Source: Fasciolopsis buskii
Lineage: Eukaryota > Platyhelminthes > Trematoda > Plagiorchiida > Fasciolidae
Reading direction: 5' to 3'
Assembly (NCBI GenBank): GCA_008360955.1
Contig: LUCM01001935.1
Coordinates: 108,025 to 172,024, forward strand
Length of the DNA: 64,000 nt
Positions 35,001 through 47,370 of this stretch are shown piece after piece. The position numbers and the translations under genes were made by a program. The notes under the pieces were generated by a model that had not been told where the DNA came from, did no database searches, and saw only the letters and a program-made list of their open reading frames with translations. Each line of letters opens with the position of its first letter. Position 1 is the stretch's first letter.

Positions 35001-36047
35001 TTGCCCCGTTTTCATATTCCCGTCCAAGTTATTCCCTCTTACACGAATAAGACAAGAAATATCTTGCCAACTGATCGTAAGAGACAAAGGGGGTTTTTTC
35101 GTTAAGGTAACGAAGATATTCCCTTCAGTTCAACAAAGTAGCCAATATAAAAACCTGCAGTATCTGTCTAAATTTCGTGAGAAAGTTTTCTTGAGTAGGG
35201 CGGTTTTTTTCAGTCCGACGTAAATTGGGTTAAAGTACACATGGGTGGGGGACATATTTCATAAAAATATCTTACTGTCACCTGAATCGTGATTCTATCC
35301 AAAATTTGTTTCGTGCCTTGGAGTGATAATTAAAGGAGGCACCCAACCACTGGATACTGAATTAGAAATCACAAGGCTTCCTGAAGTATGATGTAAAGGC
35401 GTTTTCACCTTGGAAATGCTGAGTGCCACATCAAAATGACCAAAATATTATTGTTTAATGATGTTGGGTTCCCAACAAACACACCAGGTTGTTCTGCATT
35501 ATTCTTCTTTTGTTCTTGCTAACAAGCTCGTTGTGTATCGTAACTAAGACGTGCGCATGGTGGCTGAAATGGGATATCAACTAAATTCGTAACCCATTTG
35601 CTCACCCGATAACTCTAGAGCCTTCAGGTTATCATCGTAAGGAGTCGCCAGTCCAGGGTGAATAAAACGAATACAAATTCAAGTATTTACTTCTTTATGT
35701 TGCTTCCTGCTGCAGCAGAAATCGATCATGTGATGCTTCTTGTTTGACTTTCGGAAAAAACCTGTACTGTTGCACTTCTTTTGGAGTCCTCTATTGATAC
35801 CACTCTTAACTGTTACTTAACAGCATTTGCACTTATTGCTGCTTTCTGTTCTTTACTTTAAGACTGAAGGGCAACATAGCAGTAACTAAAACCGGGGACA
35901 TCAAGTTTTGCAGTTAACTGCTAAAAGAGCTCATACTTTTAGAGTAGATATCAAGGAATAGTTTGATCATATTCCTGTAATGTACCATACATTGACAGAA
36001 GTTTGCAAGTAAGAAAATTGAACACTCTTGAAATGGTCTGGACTCAC
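32038..36047 (-). other. intron 3 of the RREB1-like gene
   Basis: About 4 kb between exon 3 and candidate exon 4. I looked for the central finger cluster that vertebrate RREB1 carries and found none; the reading frames inside are short and unrecognised. Confidence 0.6.
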
Positions 36048-37123
36048 GTCATTTTTCAGTTTTACTCCACGAACCCCTTCGTATGAATCAGACTTTGAAG
36101 TTATTTCCATTAACGAATCGGAAATCGAACCACCCGGTTCGCATGTAAGTCTAGGGGAGCTAGCTCCATCCGAATCCGTGGAAGTCCACAATCCTGTGGA
36201 CGAAGATGTTGAACTCGACTGTCTGAACTCATCTGAATAAGGCGCTCTTTTGCTAGATCCTTCATTATCTGTCCTAATCGGCGTCGAAGTTACACTGATA
36301 TTCGATGATGTGGTTAGTAGTACCGATGTTCCAACTGCGCCACTATGACCATCGCCAACCAACGGCAGGGAGTTTGCAACCCGGGGCCATAATGTCGTCA
36401 GTAGGTTGGTATTAAATGGCATCAATGACACGGGAGCAGGTCTTCTCAAGTGCGTTGTTTTTTCCACTGTAAATGAGGAGCGGTCCGACTTTATTTGAAA
36501 CAGTGCAGTATTTTGCAGTCGAACGGAAGCCATGTTGAGTAGGTTTGTCTGCGGCCAGTTCTTTTCAAGTGAATGATCTGATTCCTCAAGTTGCTTTACA
36601 TCATCAGGATGAATTTTAACAGGCATTGGTAATCTCCCCTGCCAACTTTCACCCACCATGTGATGCACAGATTCAAGTTCACTGTTAGAATGGGGCCCCA
36701 TGTCCCCTGCGTTTAACTTCATCCTCGACAATGTTTCCTTAATCACTGTTGGAGGAGGAAACGTGTGAACCGCTTTTATTTGCCCTTCTTTCCCCAATGG
36801 TGAGATCAACTTGGTATGGTGATGTGACAGACTCTGAATTTCATTCGCCTCTATGGTTGACTTTCCGATGTCTTCCGGTGACCTTAGCGGCGGACTCCCT
36901 TCCAACTGAAATAGTGCAAGGGCAGACGAGTCTTTTGGAGCACGATCAGCTGTTGAAGCGCTGGTAACTGATGAAAACCAGTGTGTTTGATGCGGGGCAT
37001 TCAGATCAAAGGTGTTGATGATACTGTCAGATTTGACTTGATGTGAAGTGCGAATATGACGACTTAGATTTCCGTTCGTTGTAAAAGCCTTATCGCAAAA
37101 TGTACAGTTAAACGGCCTGTGAT
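36048..37123 (-). CDS. RREB1: RREB1/hindsight-like zinc-finger protein, exon 3
   Basis: Starts after an excellent acceptor (TTTTCCTGTCTCCTAG) and ends AATGAC|GTGAGT. It begins with finger 3, RPFNCTFCDKAFTTNGNLSR (C302, C305, H318, H323), continuing the H-T-N-H-R-P-F linker from finger 2 in exon 2. The wording C.FC.KAFTTNGN matches RREB1's third finger (C.VCGQSFTTNGN). The remaining 330 residues are a Ser/Thr/Pro-rich, finger-free linker with no predicted membrane segment, presumably a disordered regulatory region. Codon split with exon 2: A then AT. Confidence 0.9.
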
Positions 37124-37229
37124 CTAGGAGACAGGAAAAGAAAAGGCAGAGCAATGTATCAGTGGCATTCAGTGTACGTTGTTATCTTTCTAAAAGTGTC
37201 GAAACTATAACAAACTAACATGGACTTAC

Positions 37230-37440
37230 TGGTATGAGTGAGTAAATGGCGTTCCAGGGAGCTGTTAGAACTCAGTTCGCTGAAGCAAAAGCAACACACG
37301 TGCTTATAATCCTCTCTGCGGAAACTGCTCTGATGTTCCTGCAGGTGATTTGTCAGTTGGCCACGACTGAATATTTCCGACTTTGAACATAGTGGGCACT
37401 GAAAGACCTCGATTGTACCACGCAGTGCATACGGTTGAAT
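37230..37440 (-). CDS. RREB1: RREB1/hindsight-like zinc-finger protein, exon 2
   Basis: A 211-nt exon from acceptor CCGACATCTAG (weak pyrimidine tract) to donor CCA|GTAAGT, followed by a 106-nt intron. It encodes fingers 1 and 2: FQCPLCSKSEIFSRGQLTNH (C240, C243, H257, H261) and HVCCFCFSELSSNSSLERHL (C274, C277, H290, H294). The pair parallels RREB1's first two fingers (CPICGKD..QL..H and CSICGKSLSSASSLDRH). Together with finger 3 it forms the N-terminal DNA-binding cluster. An alternative acceptor inside finger 1 (CTTTCAG) would destroy the finger and is rejected. Confidence 0.88.
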
Positions 37441-38739
37441 CTAGATGTCGGTTGGGTCAGATTAGGCGGAACTCATTTTAAAACTGTTGTTTACGTGTTT
37501 GCAAAAGTGTACTAATGTATTAAGAACCTGTGTTTTATGGCCTACGAGCGTCAACTGCGCTTTCTGCACGCATTTACTATCCCAGATTTACAGACAAACC
37601 AGATGAGCTTGCAGGACAACGTTAGGGAAATCTGCCAGCGCTGCCCCTGAAAACAATTTCAGAGGCGCTTTTGGGTTTTAGCTACTAATAAAAATTGTAG
37701 TAGCCATTATCCATTTTCTGTAAATGACGGTATCCAAAATATCTCGGCGAGTTGTGGAGTTTTTGGTAGTTGATTTTGGTGATATTCGCCACAAACTGCA
37801 GTCGCGAATTTTTGATAATCGGTACAAGAATTATAATATAATACCGCTATTGCAGTATGAATAGAAATCGCGAAAAAAATCAAACATTTCCAAAAGGGGT
37901 TCTCCTCCTAGCAGATAACTGCTAGATGATAAAACGGACTTGTAAGGATGAGGGTAAAAAGCGTTTGCTTCCAAAAGCAAACCTATAATCTCCATTCGCT
38001 TTCCTGTCACTTGGTGTTTAGCAAAGTACCAGTTGAAAATTTAATATTCGCGTTGGCTTTACTTCCGTCTGGGAGATGTTTTGGAAAATAGGACTCAACT
38101 ACATAGCTGTCAGTATCGCTATGGGCACAGTCTGGTGTAACCGTTCGCGTTGAGCACAGATTTAGACAAACAGTATCTGGTTATTGAAAGCCGCATGCTG
38201 TTAGGTCAATCCGTACTCTTGATGATGGAGTGAGCAGCTTAAAGTTCCCTGAACAACTTCTTGAAATTTCCTAAGACAGCGATGAAAGTTACAAAAGTCA
38301 TCTCTCCCTCATATGTTCGATCTGTGGTTTCTTCATCACCACCACCCTCTGATGTTGTCGAATATCTAACAACGTATTCGTCACAATGCGTAAAACTGCT
38401 TATTTCATGGAAATGTTATCAAGGTTGTACCTTCATGGCAAGTCAGCCTGATAAACGCAACACGCTTTTACAATATCCGAATTTAGGGTTTACTGGAATT
38501 TGGTAGCTTGGAGGAAATGTACTCTCAGTGGAGCTGTAAATCATCATTGTCTTGTATTCGACGAATTCGTCAAAACCAGTAAGATTAAAGAAACACTGTC
38601 CGGAACCACCTACGATTAAGCAAAACATCCACTAAAATTTTTCAGAGGTTCGCATATTTGACTCGATACGAAAACAATCCCTTCCGAATTCGGTTCCACC
38701 CTGTCCGTATACGTCACGAAAAGCAGCATATTAACTCAC
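37441..38739 (-). other. intron 1 of the RREB1-like gene
   Basis: 1.3 kb, GT at 38739 and AG at 37441, phase 0 on both sides. No recognisable repeat or exon inside. Confidence 0.65.
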
Positions 38740-39414
38740 TTTGATGTCTTCTCTCTGTTTGCGTTTCATCGACTCCGAGCCCAAATTCATCTCGCTGTCT
38801 GACTGTGTCTCGCCTAACTGTGATTCTTCTGACTCCGCTGGATGTCCAGTTGACGCAGCAACAGACAAATCGGCTGGTTGTTGAATTTCTTCACACCTAT
38901 CAAGATTTGACCACCACGGACCCTGCGCTGCAGTCGGTATTCCGATTGTAGGTATGGTTTGTCGCCCAATACACTCCGTTGTTGGTCCGACAGGTGATTG
39001 CCTTTCAGGTGCTGGGGAGGAGAATCCTAGCGGGATTGGGCCGCTCGGATGACAAGAATCTAAACCTTCATTCCGAATATTCGGACTGACTACCGTCATT
39101 CCGTTTGGAGGACAGCTGCTTCGACTATCCAGCGTGGTGGTGCTCGCAGCTGATGTGGACATAGAATGACGAATTCTGTCGTCAGTAAAAGATCCCGCGT
39201 CGGACAGAATATTTTGTGTTGTACACAAAGCGGAAACAAACGGGAGAAGTGCGTTATTCTGAACATGTGACGGTTGGTTTTCCGGTAGTTTTATCGTTTT
39301 GCATATATCAGAATTCGGCCTTCTGAGTGGAATAACTGAGGACCCGTCTACGCAGTCCCATCCGAGAATGGATTTCTGTGACCCAGTCACGTGATTCGAA
39401 CTCTCTGATCCCAT
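38740..39414 (-). CDS. RREB1: RREB1/hindsight-like zinc-finger protein, exon 1 (first coding)
   Basis: ATG at 39414 sits directly behind a splice acceptor (AATTTTTTTCCAG), so a 5' UTR exon is expected upstream. The exon ends ATCAAA|GTGAGT after 225 codons. The product is polar, rich in Ser, Pro, Thr and Gln, finger-free, with an EEIQQPADLSVAAS stretch (another DLS motif) and the basic KRKQRED close to the end. This resembles the disordered N-terminus of RREB1-family proteins, but on its own it would not identify the gene; the identification rests on exons 2 to 6. Whether this ATG is the true start or the exon is internal cannot be settled here. Confidence 0.75.
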
Positions 39415-41883
39415 CTGGAAAAAAATTGGAAATTAAGATGCTTATCAATAACCGTTTGTGCTCGGCTCCCCTTAGACAGCCAGACAGGCCCGTACGCATA
39501 AACCAGATCAGCGGCAGTTTCATTCCATCTGTAGGTTCCCAGCGGAAAGTCTTTTGTGTATTTTGTGTATTTCCTCTTTTCCGCTGGCGATTCATCTGTT
39601 CATTTTTTCAATTCCGCATAAGAGCAAACAATTGGTTTTTCTTTTCTTTTCAAGATTATACGTGGTTAGACTCAAAATGCGAACATTGCCCTAACAGTGA
39701 TCATTAATCTGTTGAGTGGGCATTCATGTTAATCAGATAGTTTTTTTTCAAATAAACCATTGTACAGTAAACAAAAAGAACAGTTAAACAATTTAATATC
39801 GCCGTGACATCGGAATGGTATTCAGTTATCCACCACGGGTCTAGTGCAAAAACAAGCCGCTTAGTGGGGTCTACTCAATACAATACATAAACATGGTCGT
39901 TGAGAATGAACGATGCATAAATACTTTTGGTGTTTGAGCACTAGCGTATTCATAGAATTGCACGGATATAGTGGAGACATTAAACCTTCTTTGCTAACAT
40001 CATAACTGTTATTCGGCCCCATGAGTTAATCTTCGGATGAGGCAATGAATGAAAGCAGCCTCAGATTACTAGGTGGTTCCACCTATGTGTAAAGAAAGAC
40101 TGGTTCGTTGAACGCTTGTCTCCACTACATGCAAACATTAAATGCATCCAAGTTATAAGCACAAAGGGGCGAAAAGGTATGGAACATTTGACCAGTGTAA
40201 ATTGCCGGGTAAGTCAAGTTCCGGATTATGGTCCGAAGGTTTTCCCACCAATCTTTGGATGAATTTAAATGCTGTGACTAATTGTGTTGGTCACCGGTTT
40301 TCTTGAATTCGAACTTTATCTTAGTTGACTTAGTTCCTCGTTTATGAAATTTAATCTGTCTATACACTAGTCTTTCGCTCATTCTGGTCCTCGGTAAATA
40401 ACGCTAAGAAGAACGGACCGAAACCGGAGCAAATGGGAGCGAATATAGTGGTGGCCAAGTCTGAATCCGAGTAGGAACTCATGGCAGAGCTATTTATCAC
40501 CTAATATTCCCCCGTGTCGTGGACGATGGAACAACTATCATCTTCGTAGTTAGCCTTGAGTAAGGTGAGCTCAGATTCACTGAACCAGTGGGCACTGACA
40601 ACCAGCAGTGTCGAGTGCTTGGGAGGGTTCTGTCTGGTAGGCTTTCTCCTTAAAATTACCGTAAGTCCGCTGACGATGTTGTTAAGTCGAGAATTTAGCT
40701 CGTCATAAGTACAAGGTCATTGTGCCTAGTCTTGTCCCACTAACCCCATGGGGTTATTGAGAAGAGGTAATGGACCAATCAAGGGGAAAGTCGGTGCCTT
40801 GCAGTTCTCGCTTGGTTGAGTAAGTTATGGAATTCCGTCCTCTCAAAAACAGGCCTACCCTGAATTGGGCGGCCGAGCAGTATAACAACCCACAAACGAA
40901 TCACGTATGACGACAGACAACGTGAGCGAGGAGTTCGAAACAACTGGCATGTGTGTCAGATTCTACACAGACGTCAATGTCTCTCGCGCTGTTTTCGTTT
41001 TATCCCATGGTTCCATGGCATAAAATCTGCCCACTGATCGACGTAGATTACAATAGATTTAATGTAACGGCTGGAAAGCTTAACTTCAGCAGACGCATAA
41101 TGTGGGGGTACTGATTCGGCACATTCACTAGCCTGATCAGTGATCAGCACAGCTGCGGTGACATTACCCCGATTACGTCAGTCCATAACCTGAGAAAAAC
41201 TCGGCATATGAATGTCAAGTAACGAACATGGGCCAAATTAACCAGCAGAATAATCGATCAACCTATGGTCGCGGCAAAAAGTAAATATGGACGGCTTGAT
41301 TTTGACTAATAAACGAATGTTTATATCTGTTCAACTTGAATGTTCTCACTAGAGTTAGTGGAAACGGGTGATAACAGCATGCAGATGGAATCGACTGAAG
41401 ATTTCCGGGAAGAAATGGAGCAAAAGTCTTTATCCTTTTTCTCCGTTTTAAAACATACTCTAAAGAATGAGTTTACTTGTTCGTCCAACATTTTGACCAA
41501 AAGCATCGGTCCGTAGACAGACGATATTCCCGACATGATCCGCCGCCTGTTTTCTACGTAACACGTCAGTGATTCGTATTATCAAACTTCATAAGTATCA
41601 CAGCGCAGTAAAATGACATCAGGAGCCTCCTTCAAATCGACAAGCAGCCTATTGGAAATCCGTGAAAATGTGACTGAGATATGCCCATCAAATGTGTCAA
41701 CCAGCCAGCCACAATGATTAACAAATGCAGACTGGTTCACTTCATTAGTTTATCTAAACTAGGCTAAAAATGGAGTTTTATGGACATGTAATGACAAACA
41801 AGAGAATTCATTATTCGCAGAATGCTTGAAATATGAAAACACAACGGACTTGGTTGTTTGTAGTAAGTCGACCTTTCCCTTAC
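39415..41883. other. upstream flank of the RREB1-like gene
   Basis: Should contain its promoter and 5' UTR exon, but I cannot place either. Some frames near 41.3-41.7 kb (minus) are open and protein-like behind acceptor-like sites, possibly the 3' end of the gene at 41.9-43.7 kb; the candidates disagree in phase and are not called. Confidence 0.35.
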
Positions 41884-41958
41884 CATGAGTAACTTCCAGG
41901 ATAGTTTTATAGTCGATTGCAAACCATCCCAGAAACAGGTTATCACGTCACCCAAATA
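41884..41958 (-). CDS. putative internal exon of an unrecognised gene, 25 codons
   Basis: Acceptor TAATGAACCAG, donor ATG|GTAAGG. Only one frame is open: YLGDVITCFWDGLQSTIKLS then WKLLM. Length is divisible by three with phase 0 on both sides, matching the exit phase of the exon at 43576-43745. No family recognised; the aromatic and hydrophobic content suits a buried helix or membrane-proximal segment. Confidence 0.4.
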
Positions 41959-42624
41959 CTGGTTCATTACAGTTATTCCCGATCAAGTTGTGCCTTCATA
42001 TTCCAAATATTTCAGTTTTATGGTTTCTTCCTCACATTCCAGAATGCCGCTCTATTTGAGATGGATGCACCTTAACAGCTATTCTGTAAAATATCATATT
42101 AGGCATCTGAGAGCTGTACAGTTCAACCCAACTCGAATAGTCCTAACGCAGTTTTAATTATTGTTTATACGAGACCGGCATTCGCAAACGAACAATCAAT
42201 GATGTTGATAAAATAAATATACAAATTAGAAATTAATAGATAACATGTGAAGAATATATTTGGGTAAAACGTCACATTGATCTTTAGACTACGTATCTGC
42301 ATTACATACTCTTTCGGACCCCTTTATGGATTATTTGACTGAACTCGCAGTGAGTATGGATGAATCCCATATGACTGTCCATTGGTTCTCCTTAGGGCCT
42401 GTTTCTGTCGGTGACTGATGTTCGTCGAAATAACTCGGCCCGGACGAACACACTAAGCAGAAATCATTCGGAATTCGCTGGACACAGACCCCAGTCATAT
42501 TTATTTCTTACCCAGCAGTTAATTCTCCATACGGTAACAAAGCTCAACTGAAAAATTTAGGATAAAAATGGAACCTAAGTTCTGTCGTTTCAGCCTACTT
42601 GTTAGGAGATTAGTCAAACCAGGC

Positions 42625-42740
42625 GAGACGCAGCCAGTTCCAACTGAGATGGGATTCAAACCCAAAACTAAGTAGATGTCAAGCTGTTCTTTCTACCGCT
42701 CGGAGTTTACCAAGCAGTAACAGTACATGAATAGGTAAAT
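42625..42740 (-). repeat. tRNA-like SINE, copy 8, divergent subfamily
   Basis: Minus strand: a good B box GGTTTGAATCCC near 42660 and a tRNA-like head (GGTAAACTCCGAGCGGTAG) near 42710. The stretch after the B box differs from the main family. Confidence 0.45.
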
Positions 42741-43575
42741 TGGCTTTCGCTGCTGTCCCGACTACTAGTGCCGCATGACGGAACGTTACTGGGACTTTTA
42801 CACAAATAGGTCACGCAATTGTGTCCTGTCGATCGTTTATCTAAAAGGGCTTCGACTAAACTTAGATTTCCCACTAATGCGTTCATGTTGGGAACGGGCA
42901 GACAAGTGAGCGGTCGTCTGTTGCCGTTTCAGAGGCAAGTGATAGATATCATCTGAACGGTCAACGAGGGTTCGGATGTTCAAGAAAACCTAGCAAATGT
43001 GCACTGCTTATGGTTTTCTATTTCCCTTACTACTGATCCTCACGATTAGAATGGGAATTGAGACTCACTAACCGAACCAACTAGCCAGTTTGCCTTAAGA
43101 TGAAGCACGACAGACGATGTTTCGAAGTGCCTTCTTATTGAGTACAAGCGGATTTTTTCCAGTGACGGAATGCGGTCATTTAAATTCCGATCATAAAATT
43201 CTTCCTATATTTTCTGTCCTACTCGATTTGTTGATTCTTTTCTTTTTGTTGTCACTTCCTTCGTGACCACTTTCACCCCCTTTTATTAGTGCATCACTCT
43301 TGATGTTTGTGAGCAACAGAATAAGATCAGGTACGTGAACAAATTTTGCCGAATGAGAATGCTTATCTAAGCAGTTAAAGTTCCGATTGCAAAGGCTAAG
43401 ATGTACACATGTCTAGATAACCCAGAACTTACTAACCATTAGGGGTGCATAACTAAAAAATTCCCACAACCCACCTGAGAACTTAGATCTTGTTTCCAGT
43501 TTATTTCGATTAGGCATGCAGAAATATAAGTAAATTAACAGCATGAACTTGCTTATTGAAAGAAAGTTCACTTAC

Positions 43576-43745
43576 CATATGTTCTTCCAAATGATTTCGC
43601 CACTCAAAGTATTTGTATGCATAGTAGAAGTTGGGCGATAACAAGGCCGGTGCTACTAACGGATCCATTATTCTAGCCTCTTTCACAAATGGCCCCAAGT
43701 TACGCTCCGGTAGGATTGAATCGCGCACGTAACCCGATTCCAAAT
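43576..43745 (-). CDS. putative internal exon of an unrecognised gene, 56 codons
   Basis: Acceptor CTGGTTGTACAG, strong donor ATG|GTAAGT. The frame reads LESGYVRDSILPERNLGPFV, then KEARIMDPLVAPALLSPNFY, then YAYKYFEWRNHLEEHM: varied, charged and aromatic, clearly more protein-like than the surrounding sequence. It joins the exon at 41884-41958 in phase 0. I do not recognise the family. It lies upstream of the RREB1-like gene on the same strand. Confidence 0.5.
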
Positions 43746-43749
43746 CTGT

Positions 43750-44706
43750 ACAACCAGACGGTGAGCAGATGGGAAATAGTTCAGTGAATTAGTGTCCGTG
43801 TGAATAATTTCGCTCCCATAATTGTTTAGTGGGCAAGCCAACTAAGTTCTTTGCTACGTGAGCCTGCAGACCCAGTGAACTCGAGGTAGAAGTTCACCCT
43901 TCTGTGCTGCATATCCATCTGTAGTCTTCTTAAAGAAATTAACCAATCATCACTCCCAGCTTTAATCTTCCAAGACGAACAAGCAGTTTTTCTCACCCCG
44001 CAAACTCCACCCCCGCTACCACTTTCCACAGTCTCATGTAGAATCAGTGCTCACGAAAACTTCAGTTCTCAGTATTTCTCTCTCCTGTCTGGTGAGCTGA
44101 ACACACTGCGCCTGTGTGTGAAAGGTGGTGCGACAGTGAAGCGCGCGCTTGAGCAGAAATGATTGAGCACAGGTCAATCAGCGTGGTGTACCAGTCTCTG
44201 TCTCACTCTACGTGTCTCTACTACCGGACCAATCAGTGAACTCAAATGAAAACGAAACAGCGACTTCAAACAACAGCTAATATTCACCACATTCTACACA
44301 CCATCCTGCAGTTACATCCACCTGATTCGCTTTCTAACACGCGAGTTCTCCCTGCATCCTCTTTTTGGAATTAGGCTTGACAATTTTGAGTATGTGAACA
44401 TGGTGGTTATGCACGTCTGACACAATGCGTATATAGTAGTACGTTTAGGAATAAACTTGGTCCCAGAAGTATGCGACAGCTTTCACGGTCATTACCGCCC
44501 ATCAAAGGTGCAAACCCAGTGCTCCTCTGTCAAATTATATACATACTTGAACAACTGTCGTCGCTGGTTTTTCTTTATGAGTTAGGCACTGACAGGGTAC
44601 AGAACGACGGCATTCGAAGCGCAAGATGGTAAATTTTCTAGTCAGTTGTTATCTCAAAAATGGATTTCTGCTCCGTTCCCTCCCCTGTCAGACAAACAAG
44701 ATTGAT

Positions 44707-44742
<36 letters not shown>

Positions 44743-46680
44743 GCAAAACTCACTATTGTCTGGGAAAATATTAATGGATTTGAAAAATAGAGTGGTTCAT
44801 TTGGACTGTGCACTGTCGTACTCTATTCCTGCTACCTAACCCATGAAAAGTAAAAGTATTGGGTTCAGATGAAAGAAACCATGCTGTTGGATTGAAATTT
44901 TTTCCTCCTATGGTCTAATATCCCCTATAAGTGCTTCCCTCTGTGTTTCTGCTTGCTTTTATGAACGTGTGCGTGTGCGCATGAGTATATCTGATACATT
45001 TGCCTAACGAGCCATCAGTAACTGTAGCGTAGCCGGTCGTCTAAGGAAATGACGGAATTCAAGACAAAAAACGTGACCTTCGATGCACTTTAATAGCTCT
45101 ATGACTCGATAGGTCAGGACATTTATGATCAAGTTTATAGGCGCTTCTTGAACTACAGATGAAGAGAATGAAATACACTTTAAGACAGGAAATGACACCA
45201 ATCGGTCATGATGAAATCGCATTTTGGCACCAGTGACATTTCTGGAGCCCGTGAGCCACAATGGACTTAATTTTTCTGGTGATGCGGAATTCCGAATTGA
45301 TATCGTCTTCAATCAGAGGCCTTGCTTTTTTACTAAGGGCATTTTCTAAATTCTCTGCGTTGCATTACGGTCTCGGTTTTAGAATGACAAAAAAATGGAG
45401 CCTCAATTTGGAGGATCCAAATTTCCGGAATCTTCGGCCACCATCCCAAGCAGCAATCCGTTATACAGTGAAAGAAATTGATGCATACGCCCAGCCGTTG
45501 CTGAATCTCGGAAAACTATGTACTGGTCAATGATCCCATGAAATTTCTGCGATGAACTGCACGGTGAAATCATACTGATAGCAACCAGATCATGCATCAG
45601 TTGACTCCTCCTAAAGGTCATTTGCTGAAAGCTAAATTAGGATTGTCCGCCTAATTAGGGTGGATGATCGAGATTGCGGTGTCGCACTCAATTGGACGGA
45701 GTTCAGATAAGTATAAGAAAAAGGAACAAATAGAGTGGCTTTTGTTCTTGCATTTGGGTTTATTGACCTGCGGTCACTCATAAAGATTCACTTTGCATAA
45801 GTGCAATTTGCCATTTGGCTTCGTGTCTTAGGTGAGCTAATCAGCAGATTTAACACTAATTTCAAATTTTGTCACTAACAAACAGCTTAGTAGAACGTGA
45901 AAAGCATGGCATTTACCTAATGGCCGAAAGTTAATTTTGTATGAATGCACACCTCGCATGCGCTTTCAGCTATCGGACCCAAAAGTCAAAAGTAGGACTG
46001 TGGATAATTCCTTATCTTTAATTCTGTGAACTCGTCTGGTACGGTATGAAAGGATACTTTCAGTATTTTGAAGAAACGACTTAACTTAAAAATTGCACTA
46101 TTTCTGATAGCAAACAATAACAACACTTAGAAAAATGTCTGAGATCACCACATGACTAGGGGGGGGCCGGCGCATGCTGTCACTTTTATGCCCGAATATA
46201 TTTACACGGTGTGCCCGGGAACATTAGGTCAAGTCCCAGAAGATCATTGAGTCAGCCAGGGACTAGGACGAATACGAAGTCGCGTCAGGAAGGGTAACTA
46301 GACGGAGACGTTCTGTGTAGTTTGATCCTCGTTTGATCAACACATCGAGGTTAAACACAATCGCTGAACCCATATTCGTCAGTGAAATACCTCAAAGGCG
46401 GCGGTTGATTTTCTTTAATCCACACTTATGCAATCGTCGCACTTTAGAAACTAATATTTCTGTCATTCTTCCTATTTCCCATGTCTTGCACCACAATCCG
46501 GAATCCAATTCCCGTAGTAAACTCAGTCTATTACTCCTAGTTTGCTCTGTAAACCTCATAAACTGCACAGTACACTGTAACCGTCACAACTAGTTTCGAA
46601 TTTTCTAAGCACAGTTTAAAAATATGGTTGGTCCTGATAGCATCGAAGGATATAAATGAAGTCCAGTATTTTGTTCTTAC
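43750..46680. other. stretch with a microsatellite and no supported gene
   Basis: The region 43.8-44.35 kb is somewhat richer in C and G and near the 5' side of the 43.7 kb exon, so it could hold regulatory sequence, but I see no defined element. Frames at 45.0-45.6 kb on both strands overlap and are unrecognised. Confidence 0.3.
44707..44742. repeat. AT dinucleotide microsatellite
   Basis: About 36 nt of alternating T and A with a single TG interruption. Confidence 0.9.
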
Positions 46681-46743
46681 CTCACCACTTTTGTCAGCAA
46701 TAACTAAAGCACATGGTCGATGTAAAAGAAACAACAAAACAGT
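46681..46743 (-). CDS. possible short exon, 21 codons
   Basis: Acceptor-like GCTCTAG and good donor (GGTGAG|GTAAGA). Reads TVLLFLLHRPCALVIADKSG then E. The ADKSGE ending recalls a motif in the WDR4/Trm82 beta-propeller (tRNA m7G methyltransferase partner), but 21 residues are too few to identify anything, and the acceptor is uncertain (another lies at TGTGCTTTAG). Confidence 0.2.
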
Positions 46744-47214
46744 CTAGAGCGATTTCTTTTATTTTACAGCCCTAGGTCATCAGGTTACTTTGAATTTTGG
46801 TTTTCAAACTGTGGTGCATCTCTGGGAAACTATGGAAAAAGGCATATCATATTCATAAAACTTCAGTTATTATTAAGATTATTTTCAGAACCGTCTTCGA
46901 ACCATTCTTGTGAAACTGAATTGTACTTTGTTTGGGTCTGTTTCATGCCAGGCAATATTCAAGGTCAAACTTACCAGGGAAGTAAGAGAGACTCGGTACA
47001 GTTGTTTTATCTTTGTTGTTCATTCCCGACAGAGGAATTTTCTCGGTCCCGAACCACTAGAAAACTATCAGGTAGTAAACTTTCGTAAGATCGCTTGGAA
47101 TATCTCAACTACCTACTGAACATTTGCCCTCTTCATTTAGAAACTGATCACCTAGTGCGTAAACCCCTGCATCCTTCGAAGTCCGGTGGCAAATACGAAA
47201 CATTTATAGTGCAG

Positions 47215-47370
47215 ACCTATCGCTCGATATCCCGGGCTAACCAACTCGGTTAGCTTAATGACTATGATGTTCAACACACAACTGTTCCTCCCCGATTCGA
47301 ACCTCATCTCAGGTGCGATGAACGTGGAATGTTCATCGTCCGTTAGGAGTCAGACGAAATTGGTGCACAC
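47215..47370 (+). repeat. tRNA-derived SINE, copy 9
   Basis: Plus strand: CTCGGTTAGCTTAATGACT (A-box region) and a canonical B box CGATTCGAACCTC about 45 nt later, then the family body AGGTGCGATGAACGTG. Confidence 0.65.

Noticed and set aside
45004..45621. Overlapping open frames of 70-102 codons on both strands
   Set aside because: Competing frames, no family motifs, no splice support.
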